DNA of 64,000 nt from Emydura subglobosa (Eukaryota; Chordata; Testudines; Chelidae). Positions 44,061 through 55,675 of the stretch are shown piece after piece (within the stretch, counting starts at the first letter, position 1; each line of letters opens with the position of its first letter). The DNA lies in assembly GCA_007922225.1 (NCBI GenBank), contig ML679961.1, positions 8,861,433 to 8,925,432 on the forward strand. Reading direction: 5' to 3'. A program made the translations under genes and the position numbers. A model generated the notes under the pieces. It was given only the letters and a program-made list of their open reading frames with translations, did no database searches and was not told where the DNA came from.

Positions 44061-44923
44061 AGTATCACTGAAGTAAAAACAAAAGACAGAAGATTACAAA
44101 TCCCCCACAATAGCATGCACCACCTTTTTTCTCCTGGACTAATGCTGTCCTCACTTGGGTGAGGATATGGGGGAGCCCCCTACAGAGCTGACACTGTAGT
44201 GTGAGTGGCCACAAATCTGCAATGGACTTAAGCACATGTTCAAATGCTTTGCTGAATCAGAGCCATGTAGCAGAAACACACCAGTTCTGCTGCCTTTAAA
44301 GCATTCTGAGGCTACAGAGGAGGGAGTAAGATTTTAGCTGTATATGTTTATAAATACTGTAGATTAGCTCCTTGCTCTTTGCTTTTCAGTTTGGGACTCA
44401 GGAAGGATGGAGAGAGGGAAAAAAGCAAGCAAGTAGACTATCGAATTCAATATAATTCCTGAGTTAAAACCAGAGATACAGAAAATCACTGTAGACAATT
44501 CCTTGTTGACTGCCTAATGCGACCAAACTACACAGTAAGACACAAATAAACAATACAAAACCATCTGTAACAATCATTTCAGCTGTCTGACTCAGTATCA
44601 GAACTATAAATTAATTCAGCAGCCAGATGATGAAATAGCCATGCAGACTAAAGGGACGGTGCCAACATAAAGCTCACACGTGTGTGAAATTCACATCTAC
44701 TACTGTTACAACGAACACTAGAGATAAGTATAAAGGGAAAGATTGGGGGCAAAAAACTATTGTTTATAGCAGGTTCATTTTGCTCAAGTGACAGCACTTT
44801 AGGTCTAGTCAATTTTGCTTATTTCCCAGGATAGAAAGCCAGGCTTTCCTGTTTGTGTGGGTCCTTTTCAGAGCAACAAGTGAAAGGAAAAGCTACAAAA
44901 ATTGGCAAGGGGACTCTGGGGTA
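44061..44923. other. no recognised feature
   Basis: Unique-looking DNA. Confidence 0.5.
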
Positions 44924-44931
44924 GGTGTAAT

Positions 44932-45936
44932 CAGGGCCAGCCCTAGACCAAATGGTGCCCCAGGTGAGGAGCGTCATCAGCACCCTCCCCCCTTCATTTG
45001 TTAAACTTTTTAATACCTTATTTTTCATTGCATTTGTAGCCCATTTCAGGACTTTGATGCACGATTTGCATGCGTGATTTATTCCTGTCATATAAGATGA
45101 TAAATTTGCATGCTAGACTCTGTAAATCTGTATTTATTTTTGCCATATATAAGCAACTAAAAAAAATTGTTTCCTCTAAGCTCGTAGAAACTGAGATGAT
45201 TGCTTCTGCTGAAAGCCCGGTCTAAGTTGTTCTGTTTCAGATATTTTCCCATCAAATTTACCCCTTGCTGCAAACTAGATTGCAACTGAGCTTTTCACTT
45301 CCAATGCTGAGCTCCAGAAGGCTTCTTTGGGGCATCTTTTATTTTCTACAGGGGAAAGCAGGCAGTGTTAGGGAGAGCAAAAGTCTTAGAAAGTTCTGCA
45401 ATCGTAGAAAGCCATCAAACGTGTTAAGCATGGCAAAAGTACTAACAGTATTTCTTTTATATTGTTGCATAGATAGGGGTTCGATAGATATCACTGGCGT
45501 CTCACTAAGCATGTCCCTTATTAGATGCTACTTACTCTCTTCAGGTCTTAAAACACAAGTACACTTTCACAATTACACAATAAAACAAGGTTCACAACGT
45601 CGCAGCTGGGTTCTCACTTCACTTCGTTCTTATATCTCACTGTCCGACTGGTGATGCCTGCCCCTTATATACCTGTGAGAACACGGCTGACAACATTCTA
45701 GGAGGCTTGAGGAAAATGTAGTTCTCAGAAAGTCTGGAAGGTTCCATGCGATTCTACAAAGGTCCAGAACATTCTAGGAGGATAGTGAAAAATGAATCCA
45801 CGTACGGAATACCTGAAACATTTTACTTCAAACCTTCTATTTTCCCTTTTGTTGCTAACAACAAAACAGCACCCCAAGCCCAGCACCCTCAAAGTCTGGC
45901 ACCTCAGGTGGTCGCCTGCCCATAAATTCGGTCCTG
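44932..45936. mobile_element. hAT-like non-autonomous transposon (1,005 bp)
   Basis: It is flanked by GGTGTAAT (44924-44931) and GATGTAAT (45937-45944), an 8-bp target duplication with one mismatch. The ends are CAGGGCCAGCC and, on the other strand, CAGGACCGAAT. A GGTGCCCCAGGTGAGG / GCGACCACCTGAGGTGCC motif lies just inside each end. I find no transposase. The 129-residue frame at 45265 has no known motif. An ACATTCTAGGAGG 13-mer occurs twice (about 45693 and 45769). Confidence 0.75.
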
Positions 45937-45989
45937 GATGTAATACTTGAAACTACTTCTATTCAATATTTTTAAATTCAATAAGGACC

Positions 45990-46095
45990 AGATTCTGCTA
46001 CTCTAAGTCACATTGAGTAGTACCCTTACTCTAGAAGTAAGGCTACTGAAATCAGTGGGACCATTTGTATAGTACAGTATTTACTCACCATAAAG
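45990..46095. repeat. hairpin repeat
   Basis: GACCAGATTCTGCTACTCT at the left and GATGGCAGAATTTGGCCC at the right are inverted around TACTGAAATCAGTGGGACC. It is a member of the short foldback family. Confidence 0.5.
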
Positions 46096-46555
46096 ATGGC
46101 AGAATTTGGCCCTAGAACTTAGGTTGATGATGTCCCTTTAGGACATAGTTCCATAGATCCCCCATAGCTCCACTTAAGGACCTAGTTCCACCACCCTTAC
46201 AGCGAGTGGCACTTTCAGGGCAGCCAAGCTGACTTCAGTAAGATCGCTCATATGGGTGAGCACTACTCAGTGTGAGGGTGACAGAACCGGACCCTGTATC
46301 GAGTGCAGATATTCAGACTCTGGCAGATAAGCATCTATCATATTGCCATCTGTATAAAGAAGAGCGAGGCTTGTACATCAGCGTCATGAAGAGGTGTTTT
46401 GGGATCAGCGGAACATTAGGAAAGGTAATTCAAGCACAGCTTACTATGGAAACTTCTGAAGTGCACTGTGACTATGGCACACAGGCACCAGTACTGCAAT
46501 CTGATCCCCGTGCGTGGATACTTATCCCCCCTCTTATCAGTAGAAGAGCTAGTAG

Positions 46556-46795
46556 TAATATTTTAGTAGCACCGAGAGGCCTTAACCAAGAGCAGGCCCC
46601 CCCTTGCGAGGTGCTGTACAAACACGCAGTGAGAGAGAGGCCTGGCCCCAAAGAGCTTACACGCTAAAGAGGCAAGACACACAAAAGATGGGGAGATAAA
46701 TAGAGGTCAAGTGACATGCTCAGTCTGTCAGAGCCAGAAGTAGAATGTTCCCGTAAGTCCCAGTCCAGTGGCCTACCCAATGGCCCATATCACCT
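46556..46795 (-). mobile_element. MIR-like SINE, antisense
   Basis: GAGCAGGCCCCCC, GTGCTGTACAAACACGCAGT, CCCCAAAGAGCTTACACG and GTCAAGTGACATGCTCAGTC are the reverse complement of the tail and core of the SINE type at 27289. Confidence 0.65.
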
Positions 46796-47665
46796 TCCCA
46801 TGTGAAGTGCCACTGAAGTCAACAGAGTCTGCCCATTTGATCAGATTGCAGGACAGGGGCGCCATAGTTAGGAGTGAAAGATATTGCACATGTGAGGTCC
46901 GGAGATCATGTTTGCTTGTTTTGAAGATGTAAGATTACTTAGCTAGTGTTGTAGCGTGGCTGCTAAAGGCATCTTGAACAAAAATTTCTACAAGGATGAT
47001 GTAATTGGGGTGGGGGAATCTACCATAAACACTAACTACAGATAATCTTAATTTAATACTATCTTGAGTCAAACATTTGCATATAAATATTTAGCTCCTA
47101 AAATTTATTAGCAGCAAGGAGATGATGGTGTAACAAGTTGATGAAGAGTTGCTATGAGATCATATTTAACTTAATCTGAGGCTTATGGACTTTGCTTTCT
47201 TGGAGGAAGTACTCATTGTGTGTAGTACAGTAAAAATGGTCTCTTAAAACAGAAGGGTAAAATAGTTCCCTTGACAAAGCAGCAGCACTGCAATTGTAAA
47301 TCTGCCATGCTACATATTTTATTACGTTCTCATAGCAGAGGAGAGAATTTACGATGTGATACAAAAAGCTCAGCTAGCCTTCTTCTGTCAGTTGAGTACC
47401 TATCTCAATTCATATCTGAAATATTAGCTCAGATTTTGAACATGAATGTCAGATTTTAAACATCCTTTTAAACTCAGCTTTGTTTAAACTAAGAAGAATT
47501 TTACACCTGTGTAGGTCAAAGTGAAAACAAGAAACATGAATTACTTCAATATCAGTGCAAAATGTCCACTTAACTCTGTTAATGTGTCAGAAAAGCAAGA
47601 GACGGTATCCTGCAAAAGCTTGGCTCCATTACATGAACGTAGTAAAGCAAGCTAGCACCGCTGGT
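46796..47665. other. no recognised feature
   Basis: Unique-looking A/T-rich DNA. Confidence 0.5.
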
Positions 47666-47671
47666 CCATGC

Positions 47672-47811
47672 TGTCTTGTAGCCAGGTTGGTCCCAGGATT
47701 TGAGAGAGGTAAAGATGACTGAGGGAATATCTTTTATTGGACCAACATCTGTTGGTGAACGAGATATGCTTTCAAGCTACAGAGTTCTTCTTCAGGTTTG
47801 GGAAACTAACT
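47672..47811 (-). mobile_element. Penelope-like element, 3' tail
   Basis: GTAGCCAGGTTGGTCCCAGG, followed by CTTTTATTGGACCAACATCT and ATGCTTTCAAGCTAC, is an antisense Penelope-like 3' tail, comparable to TAGCCGCATTAGTCTGTATA at 15.49 kb. It breaks at about 47811, where two MITEs are inserted, and continues near 48316. Confidence 0.6.
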
Positions 47812-48008
47812 CAGGACATGCCTACAAATACAGAGCTGCAGCGACAGAGGTAAATCAATACAGCTGCGCTGCTGCAGCACATCAGGTAAAGATGCTTTAT
47901 GCCAACAGGAGAGACCTCTCCCGTCGGTATAATAAAACCACCTCTGCGAGCAGCAGAAGCTATGTCGGCAGAACTTCTGCTGACATAAGCTGTAGTATAG
48001 ACATGGCC
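47812..48008 (+). mobile_element. Harbinger-type MITE 1 of an adjacent pair
   Basis: The left end is GGACATGCCTACAAATACA. The reverse complement of the right end is GGCCATGTCTATACTACAGC. The body has AGAGACCTCTCCC and ATAATAAAACCACCTCTGC, in common with the next MITE. Confidence 0.65.
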
Positions 48009-48011
48009 TAA

Positions 48012-48312
48012 GGGCTAGCCTACACTTAAAACGTACAGTGGCACAGCTGTATCGGTACAGCTGTGCTGCTATAAGAGCCCTTGTGTTGCCACATTATGTT
48101 GATGGGTGAGAGCTCTCCCGCCAACATAATAAACCCACTTAAACAAGTGGTGGTTGCTATGTTGGCAGGAGAGCGTCTCCCGCTGACACAGCACTGTCCA
48201 CACAAGTGCTTGTGCCGGCAAAATTTATGTTGTACAGGGGGTGTTTTGTTTTGTTTTTTCAAACCCCTGGGTGACAAAATTTTTGCTGGCATAAGTGCTA
48301 GTGTAGACAAGG
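48012..48312 (+). mobile_element. Harbinger-type MITE 2 of an adjacent pair
   Basis: It follows MITE 1 across TAA (48009-48011), the expected Harbinger target. The left end is GGGCTAGCCTACACTTAAAA and the right end is GTGCTAGTGTAGACAAGG. It is closely similar to the copy at 42419-42714. Confidence 0.75.
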
Positions 48313-48315
48313 TGG

Positions 48316-48880
48316 ATCAGATTGTTTAGCATAAGTAGTTAACACATATTCTAAGAGATCACTCAAGTTGAAGTGGCCCATTAACACTTCTGCACACATA
48401 GGACAAAGGGGAGGGGATGCTAGTGGATTACAGATTTTTGTAATAAGCCATAAATGCAGTGTCTTTATTAAGACCATGATTGTTAGTGTCTAGCAAAGTT
48501 ATGAATGTAAGTTTCCAGGCTCGTCTTTTGAAGGTGCTGTCCAGGTTTCCTTTGAGGATGAGGACTGAGAGGTCACATGGAGTGATAGCTTTGTGAAAAG
48601 TGTTCACTCACAGATGATAGGGTGTTTTTTGTCTTTTATCATTTTTTCTGTGAGAGTTCATTTGGGAGCATAGTGATTGCCTGGTTTCACCCACATAGCT
48701 GTTATTCAGGTATGTAGTGCACTAAAGGCGGTACACCACATGCTGTGATAGGCATGCGGAGGACCCGTGGATCCTGAAAGGTGTGTTGTGGGGGGTACTG
48801 ATCATCGTAGCAGTGGAGATAGGTCTGCAGGTTTTGCATCTGTTCTGGCAGCTTTATGTTTTACTGGCATTATTACTACC
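48316..48880 (-). pseudogene. Penelope-like element, decayed GIY-YIG region
   Basis: The minus strand encodes NNSYVGETRQSLCSQMNSH near 48690, the YVG of the GIY-YIG motif. Further frames match a Penelope-like C-terminus (for example NTLSSVSEH) in shifting frames. Many stops and shifts make it a pseudogene. It lies beyond the 3' tail on the same strand, so both pieces come from one element. Confidence 0.65.
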
Positions 48881-49204
48881 TACCCAAGTGATGCCAAAGT
48901 GTAAAAAAAACCCAAGATCTCGCATTTATTTGTCAAAGGTGGAGAAGATCCACCCAAAGCAGGGCTACCGTTTTTACTGTTTGATCCTGTGTTCATTTGT
49001 CAATGGAAACTGGGCAGGGCCGCGTTCAGAGTTACTAACTATCTAGGGGGGAAAGCTATAGTGTACCCTGAATATAATGGGCTGGTTTGTACTGCCCTTA
49101 GTTAAATGCAGCAAAATCAGTCTCATTGTAAATACAAGTGTAAGCGTTTTGATTATGAAGAACCCAGTATTAAGAACCTCTATTTAATGATGTGTTAGAA
49201 ATTA
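48881..49204. other. no recognised feature
   Basis: Unassigned. It may hold a further 5' remnant of the Penelope-like element. Confidence 0.4.
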
Positions 49205-49300
49205 ATTCAGCAATACCATTTATGCTGTAAGACCTGGTCTGACTGAAGTTAGTGGAAGACTCCCATTAACTTCAGCTAGTCCAGCACTAGATCTTAAGAG
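49205..49300. repeat. hairpin repeat
   Basis: GTAAGACCTGGTCTGACTGA and TCAGCTAGTCCAGCACTAGATCTTA are inverted around GGAAGACTCCCATTAAC. Confidence 0.5.
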
Positions 49301-49719
49301 TTGTCTATGGGCAAAATGAGTTAAAGAATTGGAAAACTGAGCAATTTGGCCCGTTTTATGAACAAGACAAAAGCCATAACTTCAGAGGTACTACAAACAG
49401 AATATATTAGGCTATTATAAATGGAAGGGGGAAACAGTAACATCCCAAAAGAATTAACAGAATAGGACATTCCACCAGGACAATACAATCTCTCTTCCTA
49501 TCCTAAATAATCAGCATGATCAAAGCTGTTTATGTGATTTCAAACCCCAAGCCAGTGCTTTTTGGTATTACCCAAACAGAAAGTGAAAATTCTTTAGAAT
49601 GCAGAAAGATAAAAGGAAGAACCTATATATATTACAGAACATGGTTCAGGGTCTTATTTGTTTAAACACCTCGTCCCCTCACAAGCAATGACGCGGGATA
49701 TACTCCGTCAAGACATGTG
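49301..49719. other. no recognised feature
   Basis: No feature was recognised. Confidence 0.5.
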
Positions 49720-49836
49720 ACTGGCTGCACAGTCACAGGCAACATATTACCTAGTTAAACTGGCTGCACAGTCACAGGCAACATATTACCTAGTTAAACT
49801 GGCTGCACAGTCACAGGCAACATATTACCTAGTTAA
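49720..49836. repeat. perfect tandem triplication, 39-bp unit
   Basis: Three identical 39-bp units (starting ACTGGCTGCACAGTCACAGG) lie at 49720-49758, 49759-49797 and 49798-49836. No mismatch is seen, so it is recent or homogenised. No coding role. Confidence 0.97.
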
Positions 49837-50429
49837 ACTGATCTAATACTAAACAACAACACAGGTGTTACATTTTTAATAAGACTGGACTTTTAACCTT
49901 ATGAGGCAGCAGAGTACAATAGGATTCTTAAAGACACCAGCTAACAGCTACAGGGAGGTTTGGCCAAATAACATTTTTAAAATAGTTTAGTTTCACTTTA
50001 AAAATCATGTATCTGAAAAAAAGGAAAGGAAACCAGAGACCTGGGGGATGAACGAGGAAAGGAACGTTGTTGTAGGTTGTATAAGGGAGAAAAGGCAAGA
50101 GATGGGAGTAGCAAAGAGTACAATGTATCAGACATCAAACTACTGATGCTACAGTATATAGTGACTTTCACTAATTAAGGGTTGACCCTGCATAATTTAA
50201 ATCAATGAGGGTTTGCTATTGACTTTAACTGGTGCTTGATCAGACACAAATAGTACAATTACAAGTGCCGAGTTATCCCCACCCATTTGAAATTTAGCCC
50301 AACAGGCTAATTCCCTTTAAAGTTCTGAGTATTCTGTTTAAAGCACCACATCACCTGTTACAAAGTTTCTGTTTGGAATAGGTACCAAATCAGGGCATGA
50401 GTCACATAAAAGAACAGGATTTAAAACAG
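49837..50429. other. no gene; a weak foldback near 50170-50260
   Basis: No clear feature was recognised. Confidence 0.45.
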
Positions 50430-50502
50430 AGCCAGATCCTCAACTGGTGTAAATCTGATTTCAGTGGATCTATGCTGATTTACACCAGCTGACTATCTGG
50501 CC
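50430..50502. repeat. hairpin repeat with GCCAGATC arms
   Basis: GCCAGATCCTCAACTGGTGT and ACACCAGCTGACTATCTGGC are near-perfect inverted arms (about 21 of 25 matching). This is the clearest member of the short foldback family. Confidence 0.75.
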
Positions 50503-51879
50503 TGGGCAACCAAGACCATACTGAGGGCTAAGCTCCAAATCTCCAGAACATCACCTTGGAAAAAAATGATTCTTTATATGATGTACAGGAAAATGAGAAC
50601 TAACACGGGTAATGAGAGGACTTTGCGGAGTCTCCCCCTCCATCTCCCCTGCCCTTTGCTCTCTCTCCGCACTCCAATAAAGTAAGAAGCCAAAACTCGT
50701 CAACAGAGGGAGAGGGTCAAGTTATGCTTCCATGTTGCTATGGTTTTAGTCAAGACCCTAGAAGACGCTGAGCACTAAACCCTAGGGAAAGCTTTGAAAA
50801 GTGAGGAACAAGACCCTGAAGGTTTAGGTGAAAACCATTAGCTTTGACTCTGCGTTCACCAGCATGGCTGATGTTCACTCAGCCATGCTTCTCTCTGATG
50901 CCACATAGCTTAGACTGGAGCTGGCAGCAAGATTAGGAGGGGGAAAGGCAAACACTACCCTTGTGCACAAGGCCAAAAGTTCCCCCTCACACTTTTCTGG
51001 CTCCATTTCTTACTGATATTATCATTTATATTCTCAATTTTACGATATTTAGGGTCATGCTCTTCCACTGAGACACCACGCTCCTTCACCAAATATAGAC
51101 AGGTCAGACAAAGCCCACACACTTGGCACAGAGACATTAGAGGTGGGAGGGGGCTTTGGTTTGTCATGAGCTCCTGGTACCCAATGTGTCTGAGCTGACA
51201 GAGTCATTTCCATTCTGCCACCAGCATTCCCACGGCAAACACATTTCTCTCTTAGCAGGGATTTAATTGGTGGCTGTTTGCCTGGAGACAATTTGCCCCA
51301 GTTATTCAAGACTTGGCTCTCCCTATCCTACGCATTTCAACCAAGGGTATGTGTCAAGGGGGTTATCCTCTTCCATTGGGCACTACCATAAGATGTTGGA
51401 ATGATCCATGCAGGACTCCCTAAATATTTTTTCTCTATCTCCTGCTCTCCTTTCTTTTAGGGCTGATGTCTCAAACTTCAATGCTTGCACTGATTCTGCA
51501 TCTGTGAGAGTCTATTTCCAGCCATCATCCTCTCCTTCCCCAATGAATTACCAACACCATTTCTGGAACACTCAGAAGTCAGCATCTCCTGCACGGGCGC
51601 AGGCACAATGCCGGGAGAGGGCCATGTTTGGCAGTCTCTAATCAAGCATAATGGACTTTGGTGGGAATGTTGCTGGTTGAAGAGCTGCAGGATTTGGCTC
51701 AGAATGATGAATACAGGTCACCAAAAGCTCGTTTTTCGCTTGCCAAATGTACACACACCTGAACTACTATCATCATTAAGACTGAGTGACAAAGGTATTC
51801 ATTTGGGACAGAGCTAAATAGTTCCTAGATACTTTACCAAAGGATCATTAACCCTGGGAGAGGATTTTGTGACCCTTGT
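50503..51879. other. no recognised gene
   Basis: Only unsupported short frames are seen. A tRNA-like A box occurs on the minus strand near 51060 without a B box (see rejected items). Confidence 0.5.
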
Positions 51880-53070
51880 TGCAGTTTTGTAGGAAAAAGA
51901 CAGCTCTCTTATTTTAATGGGTTTTATTACAAGTTAATAAAAGGCAAACCTAAAATTAAACAAACTTCTAAATAAAACTACTATAACTTTTTCTAACTAA
52001 TTAAGGGCTAAACATCACAATTATCAAATCAAAATTACAATTGGAATTGTGTTGAGAAATCAATAAATTGCCAACATTGAATGAAATCAACAAGTGACCA
52101 AATCATTGGATGAACACAATCAAGACTTAAATCATTAAGTTAATATAACACATGATCAGTTCCTGTACATAGTCTCTCTGGAAACCTAAGGATGTGTAAT
52201 CTTCTCAGTTCTATGAAGCAGTACTCAGACTGCTTCAAGGGTGCATTTGTTAGGTGACTTCTACAACTGATTTTTTCTCAACTAATCTGTGTAAGTAACT
52301 GTGAAAGAGTTATTAACAACCTCTAACTTCCCTTTTTATGATGGAGGATTTTTACACAGGCACTCTTCTACAACCCAGGGAGACAGTGATTTAAGATACG
52401 ATTGACTTATAAATTGTATAAATATCAGCTATTTCTTTGACATACAAACGAACACATACACAAGCATGAACTCATTCATGCCTTTAAAAGTGTTAAGAGA
52501 AAAATCAATAATGCAGGGGCCAAAATGAGAAACAAAAATGAAAGTTTCTTAGAGAAAAAGATTGATTCTTTAACTTGTTGATCTTTAGCGCCCAGGAGTC
52601 AAGAGTGCAGTTCATGGGACCTGGTGATGCTGCCTCTGGTCTTGATACCTTATACTGGCTAGAGGACTTTCTCAGGGCACCAGGCTGGTTGGGTTGGCAG
52701 AGCTTGTAATAGCTTTGGTCCCTTCCTTCCTAGGGAAAAGAGGGACAGCAGCCATTTGTGTGTTGTGGTGGCCCAAAGAAATCACATATTCTTCTGGATT
52801 TACCTTGACTTTTAAGGCTGCAATTCCAGTTTGCTGAACCACATCATCTCCACAGAGATCTTTCTGAGCAGATCAGGGGTTACAGGTTTTATACCCAGAT
52901 AACATGGTTCAATCTGGGTTGATGGTGAGTGAGCTTACCCTGTAGCAACATAGGTCACCATTCCACAACAGATGGCCTTTCAAGAATACAAAAAACTTGA
53001 GATCAGAAGATGACTCCTTAAGATAGTTTTGGCTCCCCCTTCATTTATGGGGCAGGGTAAGGGGTGCAGT
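51880..53070 (-). mobile_element. LTR-like sequence, antisense (weak)
   Basis: An antisense AATAAA (TTTATT near 51923) is followed to the right by an A/T-rich part and then GC-richer DNA with CAGGCTGGTTGGGTTGGCAG. The layout is similar to the antisense LTRs at 30.7-36 kb, but I find no shared block or ends. Confidence 0.35.
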
Positions 53071-54029
53071 TGGTCCAAGTTCCACTAAACTCCCATATGT
53101 CCTGCATATGATCAGTGATTTATTACTATTTATTCGCTGAAACTTCCACTCACCCTTTCATTCTGTCCGCAATGCTGAAAATATTCTCGGGCTTTTACTG
53201 GAAAAGAACTGGGGAACTAACAATAATTCTCCTTAGTCTGATAAGGTCAGAGTCACCTCCTGGCAACAGAGCTGTCTGAAATTCTATTAATATAAAGCTT
53301 ACTTAAACCCAGGAAAAATTACGAGTTTGCAAACCAAGAAAACTGACGTTTATAAAATTAGGTCTCACTCACATAGACCCATTTACCTAATGACAATCTC
53401 TTGAAAGGCGGCACAAGGAAGGAACCTGTTAGTGGTATTTTGAGCAATGCCTCATGTCCTCTTTTACTATCTTCTTTTCAAACAGTTTCCAAATTCCATC
53501 TCCTTTGCTCCCAACTCAGAACAGACTAATAAGAACACCACCTCAGGGAAAAGACTTGCACACAGACATACTTCCTCTTCAGAGGATCAAACAGACGAGA
53601 CTGTTCCTTTTCAAGTTTTATTAATCCCGGTTCATAATTTCCACCACATCATTAGTCATTTCCTAGTATTGAATAGCTGGTAGCAGCAGCAGCAAGTAGT
53701 AAATAGCACGATAACCGTGCCACCTGCAATTCCTTGCTTGACACTTGCCCACAACCACGCGTGGGTGAAAGGCGAAGAGGTAAAAATTAAAAAAGGCAAT
53801 CCATTTAAAAATGCAGGCTAGTTTTGATCTTGTGTTCATTTCTTTCATCTACATCATCGCCCCAGCTGGCCCTGAATGTCAGCCACATGAACTGCTTGTT
53901 CAAAGAGAATATCAGAAAATGAACACTAAGAACTGCAGAGCAGAAAGAGGGTTTGAAAATTGGGTCACTTTTGCCAAAAAACCTCCTAGAGAGAAGGACT
54001 GGCTTTGTAAAATGAGCTTGCTCATTATC
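53071..54029. other. no recognised feature
   Basis: No feature was recognised. Confidence 0.5.
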
Positions 54030-54128
54030 ACCGTGTATTATTCCTGTAGTTTTTTTCTGAACCCTTTCCAGTTGTCCACATCCTTTTGGAAATGCTGACA
54101 CCAGGACTGGACACAAGACTCAAGTGAC
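54030..54128 (-). mobile_element. CR1 fragment, antisense
   Basis: CCTTTCCAGTTGTCCACATCC followed by CAGGACTGGACACAA matches the CR1 coding region near residues 350-370 of the intact copy (minus-strand QLERVQKKTTG). Very short. Confidence 0.55.
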
Positions 54129-54154
54129 TTAAAATGATCTGTTTTCGATAGAGT

Positions 54155-54220
54155 TTTTTTGGACCATCCTATAAAAGGTTATTAGACCATCATCTTCCTT
54201 CTATAAGGTGGTTCAAAAAA
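54155..54220. repeat. inverted repeat with 24-bp arms
   Basis: TTTTTGGACCATCCTATAAA (54156-54175) pairs with TTTATAGA-type sequence on the other side (54197-54220). The 24-bp arms have few mismatches and an 18-bp loop. The flanks do not show a transposon. Confidence 0.65.
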
Positions 54221-55037
54221 CCTACAAGACGACTATCATTCTCTATACAGTTTTATAGGGTTTTAGACTGACTTCTAGAGAAGCCTCATGAATTTCTACA
54301 GAATCCTATTGGTTTCACTCCAATAAAGCCTCCTCACAAGATAGCTATTTACGGAATTTGCTTTGATTCTCTTCCTGCTTTCAATAGGCTAAGCCTTTAG
54401 TTAATGCCCTTGGTAAGGGGCAGCACGTATCTATGTCACGTCAGGAGGAGCTCTTGGGGGAATAGTGACTCAGTTACAATTCCTCCCTTATTTTCCATGA
54501 AGGTAATTTGCCATTTACTGGGAGTAACATATTTCCCCACATTTTCAGTCAGTTCAACCCTTTTGACTGGCAAGTTGAGTGGGAACCAAGGATATTCCCA
54601 TACCCTGCCCCTCTCTACAAATTAGCATGTAGGGGGAGAATTCCTTGGTCCTGCCCCATTCTCAGCTATCTTTGCCTCCTCCCCACCCACCTCTTGGGAG
54701 TTGGGGAGTACATGCAGCCCCTGTTCTCTCCCATCTAGACCTGAGATCTAGGAAGCCCTAAAAAAGCTGCAGTCTTGGCCACCATCCTGCTATGTTAGGC
54801 CAGCCACCACCTGTCTCTCACTCTGATGCTTTTTGGAATAAGGCCTGTGTAAGTGCTGTTCTTGGCCCCAGAATCCATGCTTCTTTTTCATTATGTAATC
54901 AAACTCTCCACCCACATCTGTTTTCCCTCCTGTCTCCAAGACAGTCATCATTCTAGCCTTGAGCTCACCTGCTGTAACGCTGCCCAGCTTCCCAATGCAT
55001 GCAGTCAGAATGAACATCTTACTGAGCCTCAACTCAC
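54221..55037. other. no recognised feature
   Basis: No feature was recognised. Confidence 0.5.
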
Positions 55038-55135
55038 TGGGCCTGATCCTCATTGGGCCTGATCCTCAGCTCACTGAAGTCAAGAAGCTTTCCACTGACT
55101 TCAGTGGCTTTAGGGTGAAGCCTTCACTTCCCAGC
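55038..55135. repeat. hairpin repeat with a 16-bp local duplication
   Basis: TGGGCCTGATCCTCA occurs twice in tandem (55038 and 55054), followed by ACTGAAGTCAAGAAGC and a foldback partner ACTGACTTCAGTGGC. It belongs to the short foldback family. Confidence 0.55.
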
Positions 55136-55675
55136 CCTGGGAACATAGACATTTCTTGCCAGTTTATTATCAGAAATGTGAAATAATTTCTTCCTTCTCT
55201 CTCTTCGTTGGGAAAGATAATAGGCTTGGGATAAAGTGTCAGCCTAATGAGTAAAGGGAGGAAGGATGGATTTATGGCAAAGGAGGACTGGGGTATATTC
55301 CTGGTTCCACCACAGACATCCTGTGTGACATAGGTAACAAGCCATTGTAGTCAGATTTTGCAGCCAAGACTAAACCCCATCTCTTGTTTTCATGAGCACA
55401 AACATTAGTAACTAAAAATTCAACTGACTTGTAGGTACAAAAAGGTAGTTAAATGTCTAACACCTACATTTTATGCCTATAATCCACTGTGGCTGCAAAA
55501 ATGTAGGTACAATTAGCAGGTACAAAACTGCCTGAAATAATTTTCACTCTTAAAAGCTGTGTAATCCCTAAAAATTTGCAGTGTACACGACGACTTTAAT
55601 AGCTCTACAAATTTATGAAGAATGTTACATATTATGTGCCAGTAGAAAGCATTCTGTATTGACGATCTGCATTTA
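55136..55675. other. no clear feature
   Basis: A weak SINE-like word string near 55290-55340 is not enough to call. Confidence 0.4.

Noticed and set aside
45265..45654. 129-residue frame inside the hAT-like element, possible transposase piece
   Set aside because: No hAT dimerisation or DDE-type motif is visible and the frame has no similar partner.
51050..51085. Minus-strand TCTCAGTGGAAGAGCA resembling a tRNA A box
   Set aside because: No B box or acceptor stem follows at the right distance. It is probably chance or a SINE remnant.
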